This document shows positions 48,179 to 56,209 of a stretch of DNA of 64,000 nt, in pieces; position 1 is the stretch's first letter; each line of letters opens with the position of its first letter. The position numbers were made by a program, and so were the translations under genes. Under the pieces are notes generated by a model. That model was not told where the DNA came from, did no database searches, and worked only from the letters and a program-made list of their open reading frames with translations. Location: assembly GCA_049423065.1 (NCBI GenBank), contig JBMSQB010000010.1, forward strand, positions 1 to 64,000, in the 5' to 3' direction. Source of the stretch: SYIM01 sp041182885. Lineage in GTDB: Bacteria; Pseudomonadota; Gammaproteobacteria; Burkholderiales; Burkholderiaceae_E.

Positions 48179-48196
48179 ATGACAGGGCCGTGAATC
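48179..48196 (-). promoter_or_regulatory. candidate Pho box upstream of the second phnD
   Basis: The minus strand reads GATTCACGGCCCTGTCAT. The proximal heptamer is a perfect CTGTCAT; the distal one (GATTCAC) matches only in its TCAC half, and the spacer is not A-rich (11 of 18 overall by hand). A TAACCT lies about 11 bases downstream as a weak -10. It lies 53 bases before the start codon. Confidence 0.35.
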
Positions 48197-48222
48197 GCGC
48201 TCAAGATGAGGACACCGAATCC

Positions 48223-50115
48223 CTAGCTGACTACGAACGCAACCACCAGCGTGCCAAGCATGATCGCCAGAAGCGAAGGTAACGCCGCGCGCGCGGTCCA
48301 GAGAAGCGGCTTACCGAACATGGCCGAGGCAAAGTAGAGATTCATCCCCGCGGGCGGGCAGATGAATCCCACCTCCATCGCCGCCATGAACACCACGCCA
48401 AAGTGCACCGGGTCAATGCCATAGCTTTGCGCAAGCGGCAGGAGGAGCGGAACCAGCACCACGATCGCGGCGTAGATCTCGAGCAACGCGGCGGCCACAA
48501 ACAGCGTGGCAAGTAGCGCGAGCATGAAAAGGTGCGGGCTGTCGACCCGCTCCCGGACCCAGTCAACCAACGCGGCTGGCGCCCCGACATCAGTCAGCCA
48601 ATTCGTGAGCGCAAGCGCCATGCCAAGGATCAGCATCACCCCGCCGATGAGTCGCGCGCTGTCGGCGAGGCACAGCCCCAACCGCCCAGGGGTCAGTTCC
48701 CTGTGCACCAGACCTTGGGACAGCACGACAAATGCCGCCGTGAGTGCGGCACTTTCAGTGGGTGTGGCAATGCCCACCGCAATCGACCCGACGGCAATGA
48801 CTGGAATCAACAGCTCCCACCCCGCCGCCTTCGCCGCGAGATAGATATCGGCCTTACGATCAGGCCTCTGCAGCGGCAGATCGGCTCCGCCGAGCATCGG
48901 CGCGGGCCGTGGCATCTTCCTGAAATAGCCACCAATGCCCAACAGGCAGACGATCATGATCGCGGCGGGCAGAAGCCCGGCAACGAACATCTCTTGAATC
49001 GGCACCCGGGCAATCACGGCATACAGCACCAGCGGAACCGATGGTGCGATCAATACGCCGAGGGCACTCGCACCGGTCAGCAGACCTATCGCCCGACGCT
49101 CTGGATAGCCGGCACGGGTGAGCATCGGATAGAGGAGCCCTCCCAGCGCAAGAATCGTTACGCCACTTCCGCCCGTGAGCGCAGTGAAGCCTGAACAGAG
49201 CAGTGCCGCGGCGATCGCAACGGCCCGCGGTCCGTCGCCAAATAGCGCCTGCAAGAGCCTCCCCACCCGCGCGGCTGCACCGGTTCGCGCCACCACAATA
49301 CCGGCAAGCGTAAAGAGCGGTAGCGCGGGGAGCGACGGATTGACGGTGATCTGATAGTGAGAAAGCGGAACTGACGCAAGCGGCAGCCCTTCCCCCGCCA
49401 TCAGCACCACAGCGAGCGCACCGAGACAGGCAAAGATCGGCGCGCCTGCAAGTAGCATGGCAACGATCATCGCTACCGCTACAACAGTTCCGATGGGGCT
49501 CGTGCCCTCAAAGGCCTCCGCGCCCAACCATCCTGCGCCAAGCAGTGCCAACGCAAGTGCCCAGCCCTGGGCGGCCCGTCGCGACAGGCGCCTGCCCAGA
49601 AAGACCGAAATCAGCGCAAATCCCGCGGGTAGCGCAAACTGGATCGCCCAGACCGGAATGCCATAGGCGAGCCGAGTGCCTGCGTCCATCTCGGTCATGA
49701 CGAAGGTCCAGCTCGCCCGCGCAAGCACCGCGGCCGCGAACGCCGACCCGCTAAGCGCAACCGCATGCAGTACCCACAACGGATCGACCGGCAGCCCCAG
49801 CCCCTGATCTGCTCGCTCGGGCAGATGCAGCACAGTGCTCAACTCGTTTCGGCGCGCGGCCGCTACCGCACCGGCCATCGCCATCAATAGCCCGAGATGC
49901 TGGACTACCACCGAGGCGTTATCAATGCCTTGACCCATCAGGGGCCGGGCAGCGATCTCCACCACCGGAATCGCCACCATCAGCGCGAGCGCGAGCGCGG
50001 CCAACCAGCCGAACAGGTCAGTCCGCGATTCCGATGATGCGAGGGTACTCAACGCAGCCGGCCGCTCAACCGCCCCGGGTTGAACGATAAGCCTTAAGGT
50101 GCAAAAACACTTCAT
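48223..50115 (-). CDS. TRAP transporter fused DctQM permease (system 3, TatT-associated)
   Basis: A fused small and large TRAP permease, ~630 residues. The N-terminal DctQ-like unit (four helices, from LFGWLAALALALMVAIPV) runs straight into a DctM unit with ALPLFTLAGIVVARTGAAAR, FTALTGGSGVTILALGGLLY, GIATPTESAALTAAF and VGFICPPAGMNLYFASAMFG. The start is uncertain: ATG 50115 overlaps the binding-protein gene by 50 bases, while TTG 50052 starts just after that gene's stop and would give MSTLASSESRTDLFGW. It is last in the tatT-dctP-dctQM operon. Its substrate is unknown; its neighbours all handle phosphorus compounds. Confidence 0.85.
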   Translation of the reverse strand: MKCFCTLRLIVQPGAVERPAALSTLASSESRTDLFGWLAALALALMVAIPVVEIAARPLMGQGIDNASVVVQHLGLLMAMAGAVAAARRNELSTVLHLPERADQGLGLPVDPLWVLHAVALSGSAFAAAVLARASWTFVMTEMDAGTRLAYGIPVWAIQFALPAGFALISVFLGRRLSRRAAQGWALALALLGAGWLGAEAFEGTSPIGTVVAVAMIVAMLLAGAPIFACLGALAVVLMAGEGLPLASVPLSHYQITVNPSLPALPLFTLAGIVVARTGAAARVGRLLQALFGDGPRAVAIAAALLCSGFTALTGGSGVTILALGGLLYPMLTRAGYPERRAIGLLTGASALGVLIAPSVPLVLYAVIARVPIQEMFVAGLLPAAIMIVCLLGIGGYFRKMPRPAPMLGGADLPLQRPDRKADIYLAAKAAGWELLIPVIAVGSIAVGIATPTESAALTAAFVVLSQGLVHRELTPGRLGLCLADSARLIGGVMLILGMALALTNWLTDVGAPAALVDWVRERVDSPHLFMLALLATLFVAAALLEIYAAIVVLVPLLLPLAQSYGIDPVHFGVVFMAAMEVGFICPPAGMNLYFASAMFGKPLLWTARAALPSLLAIMLGTLVVAFVVS

Positions 50116-51097
50116 CGAAGGCGTCAGCAGGCACCAGGGTGCCGCGAAGCCTCGGATAAAGGCCCTGGGCGAGGTCCTCCCACGCCTTGCGTTGCAAGTC
50201 ATCGGGTTGGTTAACGGTGAGTCCGCGCTTCTTCATGGCCTCGACCGCCTCGTCGACCTCAGCTCGGGCGCGATTCCGCATGGCGATGCCCGCTGATTCG
50301 CCCGCAGTGCGGAGCGATGCGCGAGCCGTATCCGACATCGAGTCCCAGGCTTTTTGGGTCACCACCAGAGCGCCAACCATCGGGGCCCAATTGATCTCGA
50401 GCATATGCGATGCGGCAGAGAAAATTTGTGCGGCCAACGCGAAATAGGGCGTCGACGGCACCACGCTGATCATCCCAGTTTGAATCGCCGCCAGCGCATC
50501 CCCCGTCTCAAGCGGAACCGGTGTGTAACCCAGGCTCTTCATGATGGACTGTTGCTCGGGCTCGGATCCCCAGGCGAAAAATCTCATCCGCTTGAAGTCA
50601 TCCGGATGCACGGCCCGCTCGCGAGAGAAAAACCGAATCCAGCCCGCGTCGCCCCAGCCGAGTACCACAAAGCCACGCTCGCTGAATCGCCGTTCGATCG
50701 AGGGTCGCAGGCGCTCTCGGACATAGTCGATTTCCTCCCAGCTGCGAAAAAGCAGTGGCAAATTTTGCAGCGCCGAGATGGTGGGTTCGATTTCACGCAG
50801 ACCCACGACCGACATCAGTGCGCCCTGAAGCTGGCCGATCCGCATGCGCCGGACCATCTCGGCTTCGCCGCCCTGCGAACCATCTGTAAACGCAGTAAAG
50901 CGTGCGTTGCCACCCTGAGCGGCCCGCCACGCCTCACCAAGCTTCATCAGTTCCTGGTGGTACACCGAGTTCCTCGGGACCACCGAGCCGATTCTCAGCT
51001 GCGCGGCGGGCTGTGCACTCGTCGTACCCGCAACGGTCAAGGTGTTCAAAGCGAGCACGCAGGCATTGACGCTAAAGTAGCGGCGGGACGATGACAT
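50066..51097 (-). CDS. dctP: TRAP transporter substrate-binding protein DctP (system 3)
   Basis: A 343-residue DctP-family protein with a signal peptide (MSSSRRYFSVNACVLALNTL, cleavage near TTSAQPA). The core is LRIGSVVPRNSVYHQELMKL, MVRRMRIGQLQGALMSVVGL and KRMRFFAWGSEPEQQSIMKS. It is the TatP-like component of a tripartite system carrying a TatT lipoprotein. The usual Arg that clamps a carboxylate should be near KRMRFFAWG, but I cannot align it with certainty. Confidence 0.88.
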   Translation of the reverse strand: MSSSRRYFSVNACVLALNTLTVAGTTSAQPAAQLRIGSVVPRNSVYHQELMKLGEAWRAAQGGNARFTAFTDGSQGGEAEMVRRMRIGQLQGALMSVVGLREIEPTISALQNLPLLFRSWEEIDYVRERLRPSIERRFSERGFVVLGWGDAGWIRFFSRERAVHPDDFKRMRFFAWGSEPEQQSIMKSLGYTPVPLETGDALAAIQTGMISVVPSTPYFALAAQIFSAASHMLEINWAPMVGALVVTQKAWDSMSDTARASLRTAGESAGIAMRNRARAEVDEAVEAMKKRGLTVNQPDDLQRKAWEDLAQGLYPRLRGTLVPADAFDEVFLHLKAYRSTRGG

Positions 51098-51123
51098 GAG
51101 TTGATCTCTACAGGCCTGGAGAA

Positions 51124-52071
51124 TCAGAAGCGGTCGTCGATCGTATCGAGCAGCCAGCGCGCCCGCTCGAGCATGATGCGGTTATCCGCTCCTGGGTTTT
51201 GGGTTGCGATCGTGATGGCCTCGCGCACGAGCCGGGTGAACTCATCGCGATCGCCAGCCGCAAGCGGCAGCGCTTCGGCGCGCGCAAGCGCTACCGCTGC
51301 CATGCGACCGCCCGATAGCCGCGCCGCTTCGTCAAACCAGCGTTGCGCGTCGCTCAAACGCCCGCCAGGTCGACCCGCTTCAAACGTACCCGCGAGCGAA
51401 GCCACAGCGCCGTCACCCCAGGTCACACAGCAGGCGGTGAGCAGACTGGTGAGGCGAACTGCAGCTGGGAGTTGCGCGATAGCTTCTGCATTACTTTTCG
51501 AGAGTGCGATCCGGGCCCCCCACGCGGCTGCCGCCCAATAGGCGACGCCCGCATGCCGAGGATCGAGCACCATGGGATCACCGCCAGGCAGAGGATTGGC
51601 AAGCCACCTTTCAAGGCCGGGGTAATGTTGCTCGAGCGCGCGCATGGCATGGCGCTCGGCCCGCGCATATAAGCGAACGGCTCGCTGTCGCAGGCGGGTG
51701 GCAGCGGCCGAATCCCGCGATTCGACCCGATCCGCTTCAAAGGCAACAAATGCCCACGCATAGCGAACGAACCCGGCCGCGATCACTTCGGCCAGCCCCT
51801 CGTGATCGGGCGTTCGGGCAAGCACTGACTCGCCAAATTTCAGAAAGAATGGTGCGGCGTCCCGCACCAGCTCCAGATCGTCATCTTGATCGTCAGCCTG
51901 CGCGGTAAGCTGATCAGCCACCGCGCGCGCAAGCATGCGGTTAATCGAACAGCCGGAGATCTGCGCCGCGACAACGGTCACGAACAGCAGGATGAGCGTC
52001 AAACGAATGAGCGAACCGCACTCGACTTGAGCGCGACCAGGCCGACCGGGGGCGAGAGTCTGAAAGGGCAT
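51124..52071 (-). CDS. tatT: TRAP-associated lipoprotein TatT (TPAT component)
   Basis: A 315-residue TatT-family lipoprotein. A hydrophobic segment (LIRLTLILLFVTVVAA) ends in the lipobox ISGC, making Cys41 the likely lipidated residue. The rest is all-helical with TPR-like repeats. Family stretches are APFFLKFGESVLARTPDHEG, LEQHYPGLERWLANP and WGARIALSKSNAEAIAQLP. TatT proteins, known from Treponema pallidum Tp0956, form a trimer that carries the binding protein and are found only with TRAP systems. First gene of the operon with DctP and DctQM. Preceded by a three-copy Pho-like array. Confidence 0.85.
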   Translation of the reverse strand: MPFQTLAPGRPGRAQVECGSLIRLTLILLFVTVVAAQISGCSINRMLARAVADQLTAQADDQDDDLELVRDAAPFFLKFGESVLARTPDHEGLAEVIAAGFVRYAWAFVAFEADRVESRDSAAATRLRQRAVRLYARAERHAMRALEQHYPGLERWLANPLPGGDPMVLDPRHAGVAYWAAAAWGARIALSKSNAEAIAQLPAAVRLTSLLTACCVTWGDGAVASLAGTFEAGRPGGRLSDAQRWFDEAARLSGGRMAAVALARAEALPLAAGDRDEFTRLVREAITIATQNPGADNRIMLERARWLLDTIDDRF

Positions 52072-52113
52072 GGCGGATGTGTTGCCTCAACCCGCGCAAA
52101 TTGCCCGCCAATT

Positions 52114-52142
52114 ATGACGCCCGCGTGACGGGCTCATGACGG
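52114..52142 (-). promoter_or_regulatory. three-copy Pho-box-like array upstream of the TatT-TRAP operon
   Basis: On the minus strand the heptamers CCGTCAT, CCGTCAC and GCGTCAT follow each other with four-base spacers (GAGC, GCGG); the GTCA cores recur at exactly 11-base intervals. The first pair matches the PhoB consensus at 13 of 18 positions by hand. The array ends 43 bases before ATG 52071, and CAATTT begins 11 bases past it as a possible -10. Confidence 0.5.
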
Positions 52143-52240
52143 GAACACCCGAAGGGCTCAGGGCACTCAACAGGGCAACCGCATGCCCACACGATCATCG
52201 CCTGCGGCTCTCCTCGCCCGCTACCTTTCTCGCCCGTCCT

Positions 52241-52258
52241 CCGTCACGCCCATGTCAT
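52241..52258 (+). promoter_or_regulatory. candidate Pho box upstream of the first phoD
   Basis: CCGTCAC-GCCC-ATGTCAT on the plus strand gives two heptamers, each 6 of 7 to CTGTCAY, at an 11-base period. The spacer does not fit the A-rich consensus (12 of 18 overall). It ends 38 bases before ATG 52297. With the oppositely oriented array at 52114 it would make this 225-base divergent region Pho-controlled in both directions. Confidence 0.4.
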
Positions 52259-52296
52259 CACGCCATGCGCCAATCAAGCCCTTTGCTGGAGTATCG

Positions 52297-53820
52297 ATGG
52301 ACCCCCGATCAACTTCTCTTCTCTCGCCCGCCCGCCGCGACCTCCTGCTTGGAAGCGCTGGCGCCTTGGCCTTTGCGATGCCCACTGCCGCAGCACGCGC
52401 GGACTCGTCCAATCTCTTTGCGCTAGGTGTTGCCTCCGGCCAGCCTCGGCCGGACAGCGTTGTGCTCTGGACTCGACTGATGGTCGAACCATCCCTTGGC
52501 CCCGTACGCGTGCGCTGGGAAGTCGCGGCCGATGAGGCGTTTCGAACGGTCGTGGCAAACGGAACGGAAATCGCTATCGCTCGCGACGCATTCTGCGTTC
52601 ACGCCGAGCCGTCCGGTCTTGAGTCGGGGCGGCCTTACTGGTACCGGTTCGAAGCCCAGGGCGTGCTCAGCCCCACCGGCCGAACCCGAACCGCGCCAGG
52701 AGCAGATCAGTTGGCGCCGCTGCGTCTGGCGATCGCGAGTTGCCAACGCTTTGACACCGGGCACTACGCGGCCTGGGCAAACGTGGCTGAGCGACCACTT
52801 GATCTGGTGGTATTCCTGGGCGACTACATCTATGAATACGCCACGCGAGCCGGCGCCATCCGGGAGGTGGGGCCGCGCGTGGAGACACTCGAGGATTTCC
52901 GCGCGCGCTATGCGATACATCGCAGTGACCCAGCCCTTCAGGCCGCGCACGCCGCGCACCCGTGGCTCGTCGTCTGGGACGACCATGAGGTGGATAACGA
53001 CTATGCTGGCCTTACGGGGCAGAGCCTTCAGCCCGATTTCGCGCGCTACCGCGCCGACGCTTACCAAGCCTGGTGGGAGCATATGCCAGTGCCCAAGGCC
53101 TGGCGTCCACGCGATGGCGTACTTCGAATCTACGATCGGTTTGATTGGGGGCGCCTCGCGCGGATTCATCTGCTCGACACCAGGCAGTATCGTGATGTCC
53201 AGGCCTGTCCCCGCCCGGGACGTGCCGGATCGAATTCGGTCACGCTCGCAGACTGCCCCGAATTGTCTGACCCGAATCGATCGCTGCTCGGCGCGCAGCA
53301 GGAGCGCTGGCTCGCCGCCGGACTGGCTTCCGATCACCGCTGGAATCTGATCGCGCAGAGCACCCTGATGGCAAAAGCGGCCTCTGGCCCTCCAGGTTCC
53401 GAGCGCCACTGGACCGACGGCTGGGACGGCTATCCTGCCGCGCGCAGGCGTCTGCTGGAATCTATCGCAGGACGTCCTGGCCCTCTGGTCCTGGGGGGCG
53501 ACATACATACCCATGTAGCTGCGGACCTGCGGCTTGATTTCGAAGACCTCTCGAAACCAGTCGTAGCAAGCGAGTTCTGCTGCACATCGATAAGCAGCCT
53601 CGGACCACCGCAGTCACGGGTGGACGCGAGTCGCGCGGCCAACCCTCATATCCGGTATGCGCAGTCTGACCGAAGAGGCTACATCGAGCTCGCGATCGAC
53701 GGTAATTTCACTCGCGCCGACCTGGTCACAGTCGATAACCCAGTCGACCCGAAGAGCGCGTGCCGGGTTGCCGCCGGGTTTGTGGTTGATGCCGAGCGGC
53801 CAGGTGTGCAGCCCGCCTGA
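52297..53820 (+). CDS. phoD: PhoD-like alkaline phosphatase/phosphodiesterase (Tat-exported)
   Basis: A 507-residue PhoD-family enzyme that releases phosphate from mono- or diesters outside the cytoplasm. The N-terminus has a twin-arginine signal, PARRDLLLGSAGALAFA (Arg13-Arg14). The PhoD_N beta domain starts at LFALGVASGQPRPDSVVLWT. Metal-site motifs are VVFLGDYIYEY, VVWDDHEVDNDY and LVLGGDIHTHVAA. ATG 52297 has GGAG six bases upstream and is preferred over starts at 52183 and 52252. It converges with a second phoD 16 bases away. Confidence 0.92.
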   Translation: MDPRSTSLLSPARRDLLLGSAGALAFAMPTAAARADSSNLFALGVASGQPRPDSVVLWTRLMVEPSLGPVRVRWEVAADEAFRTVVANGTEIAIARDAFCVHAEPSGLESGRPYWYRFEAQGVLSPTGRTRTAPGADQLAPLRLAIASCQRFDTGHYAAWANVAERPLDLVVFLGDYIYEYATRAGAIREVGPRVETLEDFRARYAIHRSDPALQAAHAAHPWLVVWDDHEVDNDYAGLTGQSLQPDFARYRADAYQAWWEHMPVPKAWRPRDGVLRIYDRFDWGRLARIHLLDTRQYRDVQACPRPGRAGSNSVTLADCPELSDPNRSLLGAQQERWLAAGLASDHRWNLIAQSTLMAKAASGPPGSERHWTDGWDGYPAARRRLLESIAGRPGPLVLGGDIHTHVAADLRLDFEDLSKPVVASEFCCTSISSLGPPQSRVDASRAANPHIRYAQSDRRGYIELAIDGNFTRADLVTVDNPVDPKSACRVAAGFVVDAERPGVQPA

Positions 53821-53836
53821 CCCCCAACCGGAACGG

Positions 53837-55570
53837 TCAGGTCACTTTCACGCTGTTGCCGATCGACGCGGTGAAGCTTGTCTTGGTGACATCACTTACA
53901 AAAACCCAATCCGCCTGCAATTCGGCCCGGGTGACCGTGAGCAGCAGGTAGCCGCGCTGCGACGCATCCATCCAGCGAAGATCGTCGACAACACCGCGGA
54001 AGATCTGGGTGATTTGTGCAGGCGGAATCGTCAGGTAAGACTCCAGCCCTGGCGAACTGACACCCGGAGTTGCCAATTCAACTCCGACTGCGGTGTTGGC
54101 CGCGAGTCCACCCTGTGCAGCAAGAAAACCTGCAGCGGTGATCTGTGCGTGCCAGGCATTGTGCGTATCGCCCGCAAGACTCACCAGCTTGCGGTCGCGA
54201 CCGGCAAAGGCCTGCACGGCCGTATTTAGCAAGATTTCGCGCGCGACCGGATAGCCATCCCACGCATCGAGGTTATATCCAAGCTTGGGATTCTTGGTGG
54301 TGTCGAGCAGGTCGGTTTCCTGCGGCGTGAGCGGCTGATTGGCTGCCCGCTTGGCTTTCGCAGTGAGGTAAGCATTGATCGCGGCCTGCCCTGCAGCCTG
54401 CGCCGCCGCAGAGGTGTCGGTGGGGTTGAGCGCCTGAAGCACACTCACCGGAAACTCCATCCTGGCCATCAGCACCTGCTGCCCCAGGATCTGCCATCTC
54501 CCGGGAGAGGCCGCGAGCCGCCCCTGCAACCAGGTTGACTGCGTACCACCCAGCATCTGGCGGGTGGCCGAAGCAAGGGTCTGCTGCGCGGCAACCTGCG
54601 TAGCGGGATTGAGCAACTCAGTAAACCCCACCTGTTTGTCGCGGCCGATCAAGCGCGTGTCCAGCATGTGGAGCGAAGCGAGGTCACCGAAGTCGAAGCT
54701 ACGATAAATGACCTCCCTCGAGGACCCTGTTCGAATCGGCATCCACTCGTGGTAGGCCTGGAGCGCCGCCGCCCTGCGCGCCTGCCAGGCGCCCTCGCGG
54801 GTCGGGTCATGGTTCTCGGCGCCGTCGCGCCACGCATCATTGGCTGTCTCGTGATCGTCCCAGACCGCGATCATCGGCATCGCCGCGTGCATCACCTTCG
54901 CATCAGGATCGGACTTGTACTGCGCGTGGCGCTTGCGATAGTCCTCGAGCGTGATCAACTCATTGACCGGATCTGACTGCCGACCCAGTGCAGCGGCCTG
55001 CGCCGAGGCGTAACCATTGGAAGCATATTCGTAGATGTAATCGCCCAGATGCAGCGCGACCTGCGCCCCGCGCGCGGCAGCATCCGAGTAGGCGTGAAAG
55101 CGCCCCGCCGGATAATTGGAGCACGAGAACACGGCGAGCTTCACCTGGGTCGCGCCGGCCTCCGGCAGCGTTCGCGTCCGCCCGACAGGCGAGCGGAAAT
55201 TTTCCTGCCGGAAGCGGTACCAGTACTCGGTCCCGGCCCGCAACCCGGTTGCGTCCACCTTGGCGGTATACCCGGTGTCAGGCTCTGCGGTGACTTTGCC
55301 AGATGCAACGATCGACTGGAACCCCGCGTCGGTTGCCACCTCCCAGGTGAGGGGTACCGGTACCGCCGACATATCGGAGCGACGCGCATGCGTCCAGAGA
55401 ATGACCGCGGTTGCGAGCGGGTCACCGCTTGCCACGCCGTATTCAAACTGCGGCCCCCAGTCGCGGTCCGACGCACACCCCGACATGCTGCCCCCGGCGG
55501 CGACGGTCGCAGTGACCGAGACGACTTTGATCAGGAAATCACGGCGACCATTCGTTGCGAGAGGATTCAT
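53837..55570 (-). CDS. phoD: PhoD-like alkaline phosphatase/phosphodiesterase, Tat lipoprotein type
   Basis: A 577-residue second PhoD homologue, about 70 residues longer than its neighbour. The signal has Arg9-Arg10 in GRRDFLIKVV and a lipobox MSGC at Cys32, which indicates Tat export followed by lipidation. Motifs are FEYGVASGDPLATAVILWTH, LHLGDYIYEYAS, AVWDDHETANDAW and VSLAGDTHNAWHAQI. Extra insertions around residues 310-345 and 370-430 (TPQETDLLDTTKNPKLGYNL) set it apart. The two PhoDs are too divergent to be a recent duplication. Confidence 0.92.
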   Translation of the reverse strand: MNPLATNGRRDFLIKVVSVTATVAAGGSMSGCASDRDWGPQFEYGVASGDPLATAVILWTHARRSDMSAVPVPLTWEVATDAGFQSIVASGKVTAEPDTGYTAKVDATGLRAGTEYWYRFRQENFRSPVGRTRTLPEAGATQVKLAVFSCSNYPAGRFHAYSDAAARGAQVALHLGDYIYEYASNGYASAQAAALGRQSDPVNELITLEDYRKRHAQYKSDPDAKVMHAAMPMIAVWDDHETANDAWRDGAENHDPTREGAWQARRAAALQAYHEWMPIRTGSSREVIYRSFDFGDLASLHMLDTRLIGRDKQVGFTELLNPATQVAAQQTLASATRQMLGGTQSTWLQGRLAASPGRWQILGQQVLMARMEFPVSVLQALNPTDTSAAAQAAGQAAINAYLTAKAKRAANQPLTPQETDLLDTTKNPKLGYNLDAWDGYPVAREILLNTAVQAFAGRDRKLVSLAGDTHNAWHAQITAAGFLAAQGGLAANTAVGVELATPGVSSPGLESYLTIPPAQITQIFRGVVDDLRWMDASQRGYLLLTVTRAELQADWVFVSDVTKTSFTASIGNSVKVT

Positions 55571-55633
55571 TGCGTTGGCCTCGGTTCGTCACGGTTCGGG
55601 AAATCAATCTTCAATCCCAATTGCAACGATTCG

Positions 55634-55640
55634 ATGACAG
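55634..55640 (-). promoter_or_regulatory. CTGTCAT half-site upstream of the second phoD
   Basis: A perfect CTGTCAT heptamer on the minus strand, 63 bases before the start codon and eight bases past the PhnZ-like gene's stop. No second heptamer is visible at 11 bases on either side; CAATTG lies at -10 distance. This is weak evidence on its own. Confidence 0.2.
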
Positions 55641-55648
55641 CGAGACCC

Positions 55649-56209
55649 TTAGCGTCGCATACAGCTACGAATCGACGCGACGAATTCCTCAAAGCCGGGC
55701 GCTGTCACCGCTGGATCTTTCGCGCATTCATCGATGCGCCGAAGCGCAACCGCGTCCTTCCACCCCGGTGTCATGCGAAAGGCAGCCACTTCCGTATCGG
55801 ACATGCCCCCGCCCTGCAGGACAAGACTCTCCGCCGAGTCCGGCGAAAGGCCTTGAAAATACCCGGGCTCGACAGAGCAAAGGTATCGCTTGGCCTGCAC
55901 GTGCAGCCGGATAGGTTCCGTCACCTCCTGGCCGAACCAGGGCTCGAGCCAATCGGCGCCGATGACCTCGTGGCGATCGTCAACACCGTGTGAGGCGGGA
56001 TGCTCGCCCAGGCTGTGGACCATGTGGCCGATGTCGTGGAGGAGAGCAGCTACCACTATCGCCTCGCCCATTCCTGCCTTGCGCGCGAGATCAGCGGCCT
56101 GCAGGCCGTGGGCGCGCTGACTAATGGACGCGAGCCCATATCGCTTGCCCGCGCGAAGTTCGAACAGGGAAGCCAGCTCCTCAATGATTCGAGCGCCAGA
56201 AAGCTTCAT
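55649..56209 (-). CDS. phosphonate-operon HD-domain protein, PhnZ-like diiron enzyme
   Basis: A 186-residue HD protein of the type repeatedly found in phosphonate operons. All iron ligands expected from PhnZ appear present: His34, His58-Asp59 (in LLHDIGH), His80 (DDRHEVIG), His103 ([10 protein letters not shown]) and Asp160 ([10 protein letters not shown]). Tyr24 is also kept; the nearby Glu that I recall at position 27 is Ala here. PhnZ cleaves 2-amino-1-hydroxyethylphosphonate oxidatively, but needs the hydroxylase PhnY*, which is not in this window. Its start overlaps the phnW stop by ATGA. Last gene of the operon. Confidence 0.85.
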   Translation of the reverse strand: MKLSGARIIEELASLFELRAGKRYGLASISQRAHGLQAADLARKAGMGEAIVVAALLHDIGHMVHSLGEHPASHGVDDRHEVIGADWLEPWFGQEVTEPIRLHVQAKRYLCSVEPGYFQGLSPDSAESLVLQGGGMSDTEVAAFRMTPGWKDAVALRRIDECAKDPAVTAPGFEEFVASIRSCMRR

